64,000 nt of DNA from Haliclona indistincta (GCA_964017065.1 OZ024788.1:12728845-12792844); one strand, 5' to 3'; positions 1-11,298 are shown, counted from the stretch's first letter. The notes: generated by a model not told the origin, from the letters alone. Translations and numbers: made by a program.

Positions 1-341
1 ATGACTGTTACTAAGCGCTCACACACAGTTTAGCTATACCAAGTCGGGTATCCATTCCTTTGGTTCTTTCTCCCAATGGCGTAATACAAATCATTGACAA
101 AATGGAGGATTTCAAAATTTCGAAACCTGTTTTCTAAATAGATCGTGAAACAATATCCTAGTTAGAAAGGAATTCTTGTACTAGGCTATAAATAGCTTTG
201 CCTGGTGCATAATTTATTTAAATTTTGACCGTGCTATACCATTTTTAGCCTGAATATTGGTGAGTTCTTTCATGGCAGTATTGCTTCAGCGATCCAGTAG
301 TAGGTTATTAGCAAACTCTTTGTGTCTTCTTGCAGTGTAGG
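1..341. other. 5' flank of the first LTR element, no gene seen
   Basis: AT-rich sequence with no open reading frame or recognisable repeat. It is simply the flank of the gypsy-type element that begins at 342. No clean target-site duplication links it to the right flank after 4653. Confidence 0.5.
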
Positions 342-579
342 TGTGGAGACATATAATGTCTGCTCTGCTTGTAAATAAGAATACATGGGCCATTGTCATA
401 TGTCATATGTCTTGTCATTATTTGGTTGCTTGTAGTTTTGTCATGGTTGTATATAAACTGAGTCACCCTTGTTTACATCATTCTTCTCCTGTCTTCTCTA
501 CTCCCTCTGTGTCATAATTCACATTGAGTATTGTGGCCCATACCCTGGTGAACTCGCTCAGGTCAACGCGAACGCTACA
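342..579 (+). repeat. 5' LTR of gypsy copy 1
   Basis: 238 bases beginning TGTGGAGACAT and ending GCTACA, matched by 4418-4653. It carries a TATATAA-like box near 449-455, likely the retrotransposon promoter. The base after it (580) starts a TGG-containing primer-binding site. Confidence 0.92.
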
Positions 580-597
580 TGGTGGCAGCAGATGGCG
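579..597 (+). promoter_or_regulatory. Candidate primer-binding site
   Basis: TGGTGGCAGCAGATGG directly abuts the 5' LTR. It begins with TGG, the complement of the tRNA CCA end, and resembles the complement of the initiator-methionine tRNA 3' end with a few mismatches. The tRNA identity is an inference. Confidence 0.5.
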
Positions 598-1411
598 GGT
601 ATGCAGCTACAGCCTATGCAGACGTTCGACTTTCTCCAGCCGGCGCAATGGCCGAAGTGGAAGCAGAGGTTCGAGCAATTCAGAGTGGCTTCAGGACTTA
701 TTGACCGAAGTGAAGGAAGACAAATCAGTACCTTGTTGTACTCCATGGGCCCTGAGGCGCAAGACGTACTGGAGACCACTGGTATAGACGAGGAGAATCG
801 AGGTGTGTATACGACTCTGTCATTACAAGTTTCGACGAGTACTTCGGTGTACGGAGGAACATCATCTTCGAATGGGCGCAATTCAATTCACGAAAGCAGC
901 AGCCAGGAGAGTCGGCAGAGCAGTACATCTTAGCACTGTATACTCTTGCGGGAAGATGCGGCTACGCCAGCCGGGAACAGAAAGAACAAGACATTCGCGA
1001 CCGTCTGGTTATCGGTATTCGAGATGCACAGCTCTCGAAGCGCCTACAGTTGACTGCAGATTTGGACTTGACCAAAGCTAAAAAGATGATTCTACAGACA
1101 GAAGCTGTCCAGGAAACCCAGAAACTATCCGCGGGCGACAGCAGAGAAAATCCTATTGAGGTGGATGCACTTCAGGGGACGCGGAGCAGATGGGGCGATA
1201 GCAGACGATCAAATTTTCGCCGCCGTCCTCAACCAACTCTTCATCAGTCGGATGTCAGGTGCACGAGGTGCGGACGAGAACTACACGGGCGAGCGGAGTG
1301 TCCAGCACAAGATGCCACTTGTCACCGCTGTAGGAAAGAGGTCATTTCGAGTCTCAGTGTCGCACCAAGAATATTTCCCACATAACAACCAATGATGATT
1401 CGAGTACGGTT
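592..1411 (+). pseudogene. gag: gag of gypsy copy 1 (frameshifted)
   Basis: Capsid and nucleocapsid of the retrotransposon. The likely start is the ATG at 592, because the longer open frame from 469 runs through the LTR. The capsid part reads in one frame to about 805 and in another from about 810; the nucleocapsid has a CX2CX4HX4C zinc knuckle near 1258-1300 and a second knuckle whose end lies across another frameshift near 1340. Both breaks are single-base shifts, so the protein is not made intact. Followed directly by the protease. Confidence 0.8.
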
Positions 1412-1834
1412 TTGCCGGACTGTGATAGTGGCTTCCTGGATGGCGTGACTGATGAGACCTCTGCTCCAGAGACCTGGACAGTTGCAGTGCAAGTTGGAAA
1501 GAAAACAGTCCAGTTTAAACAAGATACTGGGGCTGAAGTTACTGCTATTTCTGATTTTTCCTTTAGGAAGCTGAAGGGAATTCATCTGCAGAAGGCGAGC
1601 AAAGTGCTGCATGGACCTGACCGTTCTCCTCTATCGGTTCTGGGACAGTTCACACAACCTCTCACCATTAAGGACAAGACCTCCCAGCAGCAGGTCTTCG
1701 TTGTCAAGGGCCTGAAAAGCAATTTGCTTGGCTTACCAGCGATCCAAGCTCTACAGCTGGTGGCAAGAATGAACTCAATGGAAGCTACAGAGAGAGAATT
1801 GTTGCTGAATATCCGGGAGTATTTGAAGGATTAG
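1412..1834 (+). pseudogene. Aspartic protease segment of gypsy copy 1
   Basis: About 140 codons containing QDTGAEVTAIS around 1528-1555, the active-site loop of retroviral-type aspartic proteases (DTGA). The open frame ends at 1834 because of a frameshift: the linker that should run into reverse transcriptase is read in another frame from about 1795. In an intact element this would be part of a gag-pro-pol polyprotein that matures the particle proteins. Confidence 0.8.
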
Positions 1835-1854
1835 GAACTCTAGGAGAGCCATAC

Positions 1855-2346
1855 GTGATAGAATTATCTCAGGATCACAAGCCTCATTCAATTTTCATCC
1901 TAAGAAGGGTTCCGTATCCGCTTCAAGATAAAGTTAAAGAAGAGCTTTCGAGAATGGAAAGGTCGGGAGTTATCTCAAGAATTGAAGAAGCTACGCCTTG
2001 GTGTGCTGGCATGGTTGCAGTCCCGAAGAAGTCTGGTGGTGTCCGTATTTGTGTCGACTTAAAACCCTTAAACGAGAGTGTCATGAGACAGACTCACCCT
2101 CTACCAACAGTAGAAAGTGTTCTCGCTCAACTGTCGGGCTCAAAGGTGTTCTCTAAATTGTATGCGAACAGTGGCTTCTGGCAAATCCCACTTGATCCCT
2201 CTTCCAGACCGCTTACCACCTTTCTTACTCCCTTTGGGAGGTATCACTTTAACAAGCTACCTTTCGGACTGTCGAGTGCTCCGGAGCTGTTTCAGAGAAG
2301 AATGAATAAGTTATTAGAAGGGCTTGAGGGGGTTGTATATGTCTAA
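1855..2346 (+). pseudogene. pol: Reverse transcriptase N-terminal half, gypsy copy 1
   Basis: Fingers and palm of a gypsy reverse transcriptase: the RICVDLKPLN block near residue 66 and the LPFGLSSAPELFQ block near residue 135 are visible. The frame is lost just before the catalytic YxDD box: the LIDDVL segment that follows (about 2347-2366) is in another frame after a short insertion. The element therefore cannot copy itself. Confidence 0.88.
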
Positions 2347-2417
2347 TTGATGATGTTCTTGACCATGCTGCAGATGAACAACAACACGACATCCGACTAA
2401 GGGCAGTTCTGGACAGA

Positions 2418-4430
2418 ATGGTTTCCGCAGGAACTACACTAAATCTGGAGAAGTGCGCGTTTCGACAGACTGAGCTGAAATTTCTGGGTCATATTTTGAA
2501 TGAGGATGGAGTTTCTCTAGATCCAGATAAAACTAGCGCAATCTCAAAGATGCAACCTCCTGAAGGGATATCAGAGTTACGCCGCTTCCTGGGGATGGTG
2601 AATCAATTGGGAAAATTCTTGAGCAAGCTAGCTGAGTTAACAAAGCCTCTTCGAGATCTGCTGAGTACAAAGAATACCTGGAGTTGGGGTCCCATGCAGG
2701 ATCAAGCGTTTCAGAGCGTGAAAGAAGAACTCCAGAAGCCATCAGTTCTTGCATTGTATGACACAAAACGGGAGACAAGAATCTCTGCCGAAAGTTCATC
2801 ATATGGACTTGGAGCCGTCCCGCTGCAGAAACAGTCTGACAATCTCTGGAAGCCGGTTGCCTATGCCTCTAGAGCATTAACCAGCACTGAAGGCCGTTAT
2901 GCTCAAATTGAAAAAGAAGCCTTGGCGTGCACTTGGGCTACAGAGAGATTCTCCGATTATGTTCTTAAAAAGCATTTTGTGCTAGAGACTGACCACAAGC
3001 CACTAGTGTCTCTTCTTGGCAACAAGAATCTGGATAATTTGCCACCAAGACTTTCAAGATTTACATACTCTGTGGAACATGTACCTGGAAAATTGTTGAA
3101 CACAGCTGACACTCTTTCTCGAAATCTACTTCCAAGTCTTGAAGGAGACATTTCTACCAGGGACGTCATCTGTTTTATCCATGGAGTTATTGCCTCTCTT
3201 CCAGCTTCCTCTGAGCGTGTGGATGTTTACAAAGCAGCTCAAGCAGCAGATACCATCTGTCAACAGGTCGTCACCTTCTGCCTAAAGGGATGGCCAGAGC
3301 AACGTATCCACACTAAACAGCTCCACCCTTACTGGGGAGCCAGACATAAGCTTACTGTGGTCGATGACCAGTTGCTGTATGATTCATGTATTGTGGTACC
3401 TTTGTCCCTGCAGGCAGAGACATTGAGCAAGGTACACACTGGTCATATGGGAATCCAGAAATGTTTGATGAGAGCCAAAACATCTGTTTGGTGGCCAGGC
3501 ATGGCAGGTCAACTCAAGAGGGTGATCCAAGAATGCAGGATCTGCAAAGAACATCGGGTTCAAGGAAAGGAACCGGCACTTCTTCCTACCCCCTTGCCCG
3601 ACTACCCATGGGAGAAAATAGCAGCTGATCTGTTCTACCTCAAAGGCTCAACATATCTTTTGGTAGTGGACTATTTCTCGAAGTTTCCTGAATTGGTGAA
3701 GCTAACATCGACTACAGCATCAAGTGTCATCAATGCACTAAAAGCAATTTTCTCAAGACACGGAATTCCGGCTGTTCTTAGGAGTGATAATGGGCCGCAG
3801 TTCGACTGTGAAGAAATCAAAGCATTTGCCTCCTCATATGGTTTCAAGTATCAGACTAGCAGCCCTCACTTTCCTCAAAGTAACGGGCAGGTTGAGAGAG
3901 CTGTTCAAACCATCAAGAACTTCCTCAAGAAATCTGACGACGTATTTCTCTCTCTCATGATCTATCGTTCCACTCCACTCAAATGGTGCAATCAAAGTCC
4001 AGCCGAATTGTGTATGGGGAGAAAGATCAACACCAACCTGCCTCAGCTACCAAAGAGCCTTGTTCCAGAGTGGAATTATCTTGAACAATACCGACAGGCA
4101 GACCAGCTGTATAAAGACAGAATGTCACAAGATTACAATCGTCGGCATCGCACTACAACTCTCTCTGAGTTAGCTGATGGGTCTCCTGTTTTGGTAGACT
4201 TTGGTGATCACAGAGTAACCGGCACCACAGTCAGACCTGCTGAAGCCCCACGATCATACATGGTTGAACCAGCATCAGGTGGGCTCGTGAGAAGAAATCG
4301 TCAACACATCATTCCACTCTCACATTCTCCTCCTCCAAAGAGACCTGCATCGGCTCCTATCAAACGCAGTCCTATCATGACCAGATCCCGTTCACAAGCC
4401 CTCGTGAGAAAGGGAGATGTGGAGACATAA
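2418..4430 (+). CDS. pol: RT C-terminus, RNase H and integrase of gypsy copy 1
   Basis: A 670-codon open frame. Residues 8-80 are the reverse transcriptase thumb region (FLGHIL near 22-27). RNase H spans about 115-235; its first acidic position reads SAES where family members have Asp (Glu125), while E167, D192 and D231 look normal, and a stretch after PPRLSRF (about 214) is shorter than usual. Integrase follows: a zinc-binding HHCC motif (H340, H343, C373, C376), then a DDE triad (D404, D457, E493), then a basic C-terminal tail. The frame runs into the 3' LTR, which supplies the stop. Being the largest open part it could be mistaken for a gene, but it lacks its own start and promoter. Confidence 0.92.
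   Translation: MVSAGTTLNLEKCAFRQTELKFLGHILNEDGVSLDPDKTSAISKMQPPEGISELRRFLGMVNQLGKFLSKLAELTKPLRDLLSTKNTWSWGPMQDQAFQSVKEELQKPSVLALYDTKRETRISAESSSYGLGAVPLQKQSDNLWKPVAYASRALTSTEGRYAQIEKEALACTWATERFSDYVLKKHFVLETDHKPLVSLLGNKNLDNLPPRLSRFTYSVEHVPGKLLNTADTLSRNLLPSLEGDISTRDVICFIHGVIASLPASSERVDVYKAAQAADTICQQVVTFCLKGWPEQRIHTKQLHPYWGARHKLTVVDDQLLYDSCIVVPLSLQAETLSKVHTGHMGIQKCLMRAKTSVWWPGMAGQLKRVIQECRICKEHRVQGKEPALLPTPLPDYPWEKIAADLFYLKGSTYLLVVDYFSKFPELVKLTSTTASSVINALKAIFSRHGIPAVLRSDNGPQFDCEEIKAFASSYGFKYQTSSPHFPQSNGQVERAVQTIKNFLKKSDDVFLSLMIYRSTPLKWCNQSPAELCMGRKINTNLPQLPKSLVPEWNYLEQYRQADQLYKDRMSQDYNRRHRTTTLSELADGSPVLVDFGDHRVTGTTVRPAEAPRSYMVEPASGGLVRRNRQHIIPLSHSPPPKRPASAPIKRSPIMTRSRSQALVRKGDVET
4406..4417 (+). 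promoter_or_regulatory. Polypurine tract, gypsy copy 1
   Basis: GAGAAAGGGAGA immediately precedes the 3' LTR, the expected place for the plus-strand primer of an LTR retrotransposon. Confidence 0.75.
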
Positions 4431-4653
4431 TGTCTGCTCTACTTGTAAATAAGAATACATGGGCCATTGTCATATGTCATATGTCTTGTCATTATTTGGT
4501 TGCTTGTAGTTTTGTTATGGTTGTATATAAACTGAGTCACCCTTGTTTACATCATTCTTCTCCTGTCTTCTCCACTCCCTCTGTGTCATAATTCACATTG
4601 AGTATTGTGGCCCATACCCTGGTGAACTCGCGCAGGTCAACGCGAACGCTACA
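4418..4653 (+). repeat. 3' LTR of gypsy copy 1
   Basis: 236 bases, nearly identical to 342-579 (2-base indel near the start, a few substitutions). Ends ACA at 4653. Confidence 0.92.
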
Positions 4654-5910
4654 GGGTAGTCGATTCAAACGCCATGGCGCGTCTTGAAGCCGAAAAGGTG
4701 TGTTCTATGGCTTGTTTCTTCGTTGACCATTGCTTGCAATACGTTTATACCGGTATGCACTGTTGGTGGTGGCAGATGGTGTTTTAGAGCATTGTAAAAC
4801 AATCTTTGAAGTTCCAAAGCTTCTCCAAGAGCCATAGTATACAATTAGTAGGTTTGTGGCCTGATTTTGTACGTAAACAGAATATGTCCAAAAAATGTAT
4901 TACATTTCTGGCAATGACCGAGTTTCAGAAGTGAGAGATGGTCTCTGAAGCTCGATGGACAGAACAAACGAATAACCAGAAGACAACAAAGTTTCATAAA
5001 TAATACAATACAGGTGGATATGCAACTAGCGCGTATACGGGAAAATACACGGAGGCTGCTGAATCAGTCACTCTGTACTCCCACGTCTCAGAGGCCGTCA
5101 CCTGTGAGATCTCGTGGGACTAATAGCACCTTGACACTAGCGCCAGTTCTTGGTGGAATTGCGACCCCAGACTGGTAGACCGACTCTGGACACTCAGTAC
5201 TGTCCAGCGCAGTACACTAGCGCCGGACAATTCGTTGCTCGCAAGTACAGTGCACATGATGGCTTGTTACAGTGGTTTTAATCCGGCAAGGACAACTTAG
5301 CTGATCTTGCTTCTTTTTAGACTAAACTAGTCGTACTGAACATGTCTGGAGCGTTCTTGTTGGATATTTGAAACTGGAGTTAGTTGTTGTAACTAAATGG
5401 CTGCATTTTAAGACGTCCTGTGTTGTATTTTTGCAGCTAGAGCCAGAATGCTGGTATGCAGCTCTGATTTACTTTTTAGACAGAAACTTGGCTACATTTT
5501 CTTCTAGGTGAACACCGATGATATTATCCAGGAATTCAGCTCTTTGTACAACTAACTGGCGTGTTCAAAAACACACTACGCTTCTGAGCAAGCCACAACA
5601 CACATTAATGCACAGCAACAATTCATGCATCCTTTATACCAAAGTTATTCACAATACTAAGGATTCACTGTGCATAAACAATATGGTGCATCTATATATT
5701 AGATTTGCCGGAATATCAATGCATTCTCTTCCTTAATAGTAGTACAAACGCTGCGAGAAGCACTACTACTGTCTTGCACGGCTATCTAGCTGAGTACATG
5801 CGCTCGCGTGCTTATCCATTTATGGAATTTGTAGTTTAGATTCTGTCATCCGCTGCAGTGACGTCTTCAGGCAATGTAGTAGTATGCGGATGTTGCATAT
5901 CCACTTATCT
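4654..5910. other. Intergenic, fragments of a dispersed repeat
   Basis: No convincing gene. At about 4917-5000 there is a short piece of the repeat family that is tandem at 6.1-7.8 kb (GAGTTTCAGAAGTGAG followed by the GATGGTCTCTG segment). A short reading frame from the ATG at 4674 ends in AAAG|GTGTGT and could be a first exon, but nothing supports it downstream. Confidence 0.4.
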
Positions 5911-6082
5911 ACAGTTGTTTGCGAAGATCTTGCACAACGGAAGCGAAAGTGTGACGCTGGCCAATCAAATTCACTTTTCGTCACGTGTACAGCTTCAGTT
6001 AGTCACGCCTACGTGCGTTTGATTGGCCAACGTCATACTTCCGCTTTCGCTTCCATTATGCAAGATCTTCGCAAACAACTGT
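5911..6082. repeat. Inverted repeat (foldback MITE), 172 bp
   Basis: The left arm from 5911 (ACAGTTGTTTGCGAAGATCT) is the reverse complement of the right arm ending at 6082, over about 60 bases with one 6-base indel and few mismatches; the spacer is about 48 bases. It abuts the first unit of the tandem repeat array. Confidence 0.8.
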
Positions 6083-7796
6083 ATGAAAGTGCTGACCACA
6101 AGGACAAGTGGGCGTGACCATGAACACTGAGTAAGTAGCCATTGCTCTTGGCTTTGATAGGCTTTTTCTTGAGATGTCTACACATCCCCCAAAAGAGCTA
6201 CCCTGAAGTTCAGATGGAATCTACAAGTACCTAGGTAGTCAACTATGGGCGCTTTTGTCGTCAGAGAGGTCAAAGGCGGCCGTCAAGGTGAGCCAACCAT
6301 AACTCGAGAACGAAAGCACTTTAGCAAAATCCACGAGTCATATTGCAAGCCATTGTCATGTTAAGCCTGTTCATACCTTTACAGAGTTTCAGAAGTGAGC
6401 GATGGTCTCTGCAGCTCATTGGACAGACTGAATGAATGAACAGATTACACAAAACCCTCGGCGTGTTGCACATTGTTGAGTTAGCTCCTTAGTTATGGTT
6501 TGCAGAAAGAGCTTTGCAGCTAAAGCCAACCTGCTTGCTATTGAAACTGCACTGCTAACCAGAAGACAGCAAAGTGCTGACCACAAGGACAAGGTATGAA
6601 AAGTGGGCGAGACCGTGATTACTGACTATAGGTAGCCATTGCTCTTGGCTTTGATAGGCTTTTTCTTGAGATGTCTACGCACCCCCCCAAAAAAAAAGAG
6701 CAGTCCTGAAGTTTATATGGAATCTACAAGTACCTATAGGTAGTCAACTATGGGCTCTTTTGTCGTCAGAGAGGTCCAAGGTTGCTGTCAAGGTGAGCCA
6801 GCAATACATAACTCGAGGAAGAAAGCACTTTAGTAAAATCCATGAGTCACATTGCAAGCCATTATCGTGCTAAGCCTTTTGATACCTTTACCGAGTTTCA
6901 GAAGTGAGCGATGGTCTCTGCAGCTCAATGGACAGAATGAACGAACGAACGAATGAACAGATTTCTCAAAACCCTCGGCGTGTTGCACGTAGAGTTTGCT
7001 CCTTAGTTATGGCTTTCAGAAGGAGCTTTGCAGCTAAAGCCAATCTGCTTGCTATTGAAACTGTACTGCTAAACAGAAGACAGCAAAGTGCTGACCAGTG
7101 GCGTAGGAATAAATGGTGCACCGGTGCTGGAGCATCACCTTGAATTTACCCAGTTAATAACATTCACTACTAAGTAACACGCCCAGTCTTCGTGAATATC
7201 ATTATTAAACAAGCTTGTTATTGCAGGCCCATGGTGCACAGCAGAATATTTTCAAGGCGATCGTCCACGCAGCCGCCTCAGCAAGACCAACCAAGATCAA
7301 GACTGCAAATTCGCGGCACAACGTACTGTAAATTGCATGATCATGAATAATTAATTAGCAACATTTTTCGGGCTCGCTTCGCTCGCCCACTTCTGTTGTC
7401 TAGTGCATCACTTTCGAAAATATCTTCCTACGCCACTGCTGACCACAAGGACAAGGTGTCACTGAGTGGGCGTGACCTTGAACACCAGTAGGTAGCCATT
7501 GCTCTTGGCTTTGATAGGTTTTTTTCCTGAGATGTCTACGCACCCCCAGAGCTGTCCTGCAGTTTAGACAAGTACCTAGGCAGTCAACTATGGGCGCTTG
7601 TGTTGTCAGAGAGGTCAAAAACTTCCGTCAAGGTGAGCCAGCCATAACTCGAGAACAAAAGCACTTTAGCAAAATCCACGAGTCACATTGCAAGCCATTG
7701 TTAACCTAAGCCTGTTCATACCTCTACCGAGTTTCAGAAGTGAGCGATGGTCTCTGCAGCTCGATGGACAGAACGAATGACAAACCAAGTACGTAA
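6083..7796 (+). repeat. Tandem array of ~500-bp repeat family R1
   Basis: Three diverged units start at GCTGACCACAAGGACAAG near 6092, 6573 and 7437 (the last after an inserted MITE). Each contains the sentence-like order TAGCCATTGCTCTTGGCTTT, GTAGTCAACTATGGGCG, AACTCGAGAACGAAAGCAC, GAGTTTCAGAAGTGAGCGAT. The same unit recurs twice at 57.0-58.1 kb. Non-coding. Inferred to be the body of a mobile element that ends in a GC-rich hairpin (see 57020-58087). Confidence 0.85.
7097..7436. mobile_element. hAT-like non-autonomous element with 8-bp target duplication
   Basis: 340 bases beginning AGTGGCGTAGGAA and ending TTCCTACGCCAC, flanked on both sides by TGCTGACC (7089-7096 and 7437-7444). The insertion cleanly interrupts a unit of the R1 array. 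CAGTGGCG-type ends and 8-bp duplications are typical of hAT transposons. No transposase inside. Confidence 0.85.
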
Positions 7797-7805
7797 CCCT
7801 CGCGC

Positions 7806-8982
7806 TACAGTGTTCCACACGAAGAGAGGGAATAATGGTGTGTGTGACATTTTGCTTGATTTCTCTAGAATCATTTATCCTAGAGTAATGATGTATATAT
7901 CATTTTGATCCTCTATCCTTACTGAATCTTATGCTTAATATGGCTTCTTGTCAGATGACACTCACGTGACAGAAATTTGAAAGACAGGCAGCCATCTGGA
8001 AAAACACGTTAGGGAGCGAATCCCAGGGACTACTGCTAGTTAAGCTCTGTTATCACTGCATTGAAGCTTTCACCTCGGATGCTTATCTGTTGGCAGCGGG
8101 ATCGGTCCCTATCAGTGCTACATCGGCGGCAGAGAGCAAAAGTTGACCGTTCATGGACGAGCCAAACGTTAGGGACAGGAATTCCAGTTCTACTGGTAGT
8201 TAAGCACTAAAACTTCATGACTGCAATGCCAAAACATTAATCATGAAAGTAGATCTCACCTAGCGTCTCTAGAAGCATATACAGCGACAAGCGCGACTTC
8301 ACTCTGCGAGAGAGCAGGTTTTTGGCGGCCATTTTGTTAAGTACAATGTATTGTTGCGATTGACGTGACGTCATACATTCCTAACATTATTTCACTCTCT
8401 TCGTGTGGAACACTGTAGCCTCGTGACCAGGCTCGTATTAGAGCCTGGTACATACTGCGTGCGCATGCGTCAAAATTTCTTGGAATGTCAAGAAACCGTA
8501 TATTAATAGGATACTTCCGTGTTATTTGACGTCACGCCTATCTGTAATGGAGGACTGCATCGTCTTTTGCCAGTGTCGTACGCTCTTCAGACAGCAAATA
8601 CAGATATCTAGTGCGGTTCCTAAGGTGTATCAGCTTGTGCGCGAGCTGTTTGTAAAACGGGACGAACCTATTCGCTTGGTTCCATCAGGTATCATCCATT
8701 TAGTACGAGATGCTTGGTTTGTAGCTATCCAGACTCACACTATAGTCGCCAGGAGACTTGAAGCTAAGCGCTGTGTGTTGCTATGCTTGTATTCGTGGTT
8801 GTTTTAGCAAGATAAAGGCAACACATTGCTTTACTACTGATTTGTGTGTATACACGTCATTATCAATAAAACAAAGAGCGGAAGTACGTAATAATGCAAT
8901 TTTTAATGCTCAATTCACATTAATATATGACGCATGCGCACGCAGTATGTACCAGGCTCTAATACGAGCCTGGTCACGGCTA
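7806..8982. mobile_element. MULE-like TIR element with 9-bp target duplication (host of a nested insertion)
   Basis: Ends TAGCC...GGCTA with long terminal repeats (8416-8465 pairs with 8933-8982: ACCAGGCTCGTATTAGAGCC and its complement, with one 2-base indel). The flanking 9-mer CCCTCGCGC is present at 7797-7805 and 8983-8991. The left terminal TA is separated from the rest by a second element at 7808-8415. A reading frame at 8526-8807 lies inside but has no recognised domain. The related 36955-37285 element has the same TAGCCTCGT ends. Confidence 0.82.
7808..8415. mobile_element. Tc1/mariner-like MITE nested in the terminal TA of the MULE-like element
   Basis: 608 bases beginning CAGTGTTCCACACGAAGAG and ending in its exact complement, flanked on each side by TA (7806-7807 and 8416-8417). 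The TA that it duplicated is the first dinucleotide of the surrounding element. No transposase ORF. Confidence 0.8.
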
Positions 8983-9120
8983 CCCTCGCGCATGCACCGA
9001 GGGTTAATGACAAACCAAGTACGGTAACCCTCGCACATGCGCCGAGGGTAAATGAGTGAATGACAAACCAAGTACCGAAACCCTAGCTCGCATATGTGCC
9101 AAGGGTTAATAAACACATGC
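8983..9120. repeat. Tandem GC-rich hairpins (~55-bp units)
   Basis: Three units each containing AATGACAAACCAAGTAC and a palindrome of the form ACCCTCGCGCATGC..GAGGGT. The same unit precedes the nested elements at 7778-7805 and ends the element at 58087. Confidence 0.75.
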
Positions 9121-9796
9121 ATGCCTCATGGTTTTTCCACCTGTAGAATTATTTAAGCCTTAGCGTCTGTTTCATCTTTGCAACTGATGATGATCCTCAG
9201 ATGAAATATTTTAACAATCTGTTTCATATGCTGCTGCAACAAAGCTCACTATTCAACTCTTCAATAATGTCTAGTCGACATAGCAACAACCTATACAAAA
9301 ATCATTCTTGGGCTGTCACCAGCTTGACAAGTTTGCGCTTGTATTTGTAGAACACATTACAAAACTGGGAGAGGTTGATGAACAAGCTAAATACATATTA
9401 TAAATATGCTTTAAGCAACTTGAAGATGAAGAGATAAGTAGTGAAAAAATCCTCGCCAATTAAAAGGATCAAGACTTTTCCTTATTTTATAATAACCACA
9501 ACTCATCATGTTGCCTTGATCTGTTGCTAGTATCAAAACTATATAGATATCACAGAGGCCTTCCTTCTTGCGTTGCCACAAACAGCGTTTCTTAATCTAT
9601 GCAGGCATTTTCTCTCCAAACAAACCATTAATACATATGAATTGCAACTTCGCCTAAATAGTGCTGAAACAGCAGCATATGTTTACGCAGAGGCTTTCAA
9701 AAAGTCTTCCATTAGGGTATCCATAATGACATCACGTCTACTTTGCATTTTCATGAAATAGTTTTGCAAAAAATTAATGGTATAGGCCTATTCGTA
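9121..9796. other. Intergenic, nothing recognised
   Basis: AT-rich sequence without coding signal, terminal repeats or tandem structure that I can support. Confidence 0.5.
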
Positions 9797-9800
9797 TTAA

Positions 9801-10421
9801 GGTGGCGGGTGCGTATGAATATCATTAATTCTAGAATTTATTCTTACTTTTGTTTATCGAATTTTTATTCATGAAAGAGTTACCAAACTTTAGCTGCGTA
9901 TTAAAGTAAGTATCTACTATATAAATAGAAAGTCTAGAATGTAAAGAACAGCATTTAGTGTGCTGTTCGCCTCTTGCAAGGTGACTGGCCTTCTGTGACG
10001 TCTCATTTTCACGAGCTTCGTTTTACAGGAGAACTAATCGTTGTGGAGCTTTGCCTGGCTGTCAGCTTCAGAACTATGCATGGATTACCGGTTATTCACC
10101 TCGTGGGGCCAGTAACCAGTTAGTGGGCACGATCAGGAACCTTCTCCAGAGCGCTACAGAGCGAAGGGACCGACTTGGGCGAACAGAATGCATAGTTTTA
10201 TAGAGGGGGCGGAGCTAAAGGTCACAGCCGAATACTATATAAAAATAGCTAAGTATATGGAAACTAGACGTCATAATAGGTTGTGTATTTTTAACGTCCT
10301 AGCCATCATCGAGTTTACTTTACTTAGTACGCGGCGCGTGCGCGCTTCCGGCCGGTCACGTATTATTATACTACAAAATTTACTATGAATAATTCGTTAT
10401 TATAATTATGCACCCGCCACC
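9801..10421. mobile_element. MITE flanked by TTAA, family GGTGGCGGGT
   Basis: 621 bases with ends GGTGGCGGGTGC and its complement, flanked by TTAA on both sides (9797-9800, 10422-10425). A TTAA target duplication is characteristic of piggyBac-type elements; family assignment is inferred from this alone. A second copy is at 47694-48480 and single ends are at about 39571 and 41911. Confidence 0.8.
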
Positions 10422-10425
10422 TTAA

Positions 10426-11298
10426 AAATAATGCTAACTACCAACCTTGAATTGGAGAAGACTTGGTTTGGGACTGCATTCTCTCTGAACTAGATTCTGT
10501 AGTAACAGACAATCAATGACTAGCAAAGTAAAAGTTTCAATAAAAGCAAATAATAAAGGAACTCATGGTTAGTATTTTCAATAGTGATACTACGTCAAGA
10601 GGGCTGCTATGCTAATGGTATTCAACGATATTCAATATTCAATATATGTGTAATGATATTCACAACAGCAGTAATGATAATCATCGCTGTGTATAGGTAA
10701 ACTTGTGACACAGAAAATGTCCAACGCCATGCGAAGGGGTATATTGATGGTTGCATACCCTTAGGTAATGAACTCTTTACTACGTGTAGTCTAGCTGTAA
10801 TTCACAAAATTAAACATTTTCACAGTGTATAAAGCGGTGAATGAAGGAACTGCTAATGTATACATAAGTTGCAGCACTGTATTAAGTGGAAGATCTAGGA
10901 AGGAACCAGAGGTGTGCGTGAACCCCTTTGCTCTTGCATGATTATGGTATTTCACAAGCCACTTTAATTGCCATACCTAATGAGGAATTTAGTTAACATA
11001 ATCATAACTAGGGGTTGCTCCACATTCAGCTGCTAGCACTTAGCTAAACCATCTATGGCTAAACTACATGTAAGTGAATAATCATGAAAAGGAATTCAAC
11101 TACATGCAGACCATTATGCAAAATAGGCGGGGTTTTGACCTAAAGTGGGTGTGTTTTTTAAAATTTCACAGGTGCTAGAACCCATCCTAAATCCGCCACT
11201 GGCATTGGCTATCATGCAGTATAATTCTGTTTAGCCTATACAGCTATAATATTATGTCAAATAGGTAACTGTGGTATATATTGCATTCAGTGACACAT
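10426..11298. other. Intergenic with a degenerate hAT-like element
   Basis: A sequence ending CCTAAATCCGCCACTG at about 11203 looks like the right end of an hAT-type element whose diverged left end may be AGTGGAAGATCTAGG near 10888. Otherwise nothing recognised. Confidence 0.4.

Larger units (their letters stand above)
342..4653 (+). mobile_element. Ty3/gypsy LTR retrotransposon, copy 1 (decayed)
   Basis: A complete but inactive gypsy-type element bounded by two nearly identical LTRs that begin TGT and end ACA. Inside, in order, are gag with zinc knuckles, an aspartic protease with DTGA, reverse transcriptase, RNase H and integrase: the Ty3/gypsy order. The reading frame is broken in at least four places (about 808, 1340, 1770-1795 and 2340), so it cannot make its own enzymes. 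LTR divergence is low (a 2-base length difference and a few substitutions), so insertion is fairly recent relative to the number of frameshifts; the frameshifts may partly be sequencing errors. Confidence 0.93.

Noticed and set aside
8526..8807. 93-residue frame inside the MULE-like element
   Set aside because: No domain and no related frame in sister copies; could not be supported as a gene.
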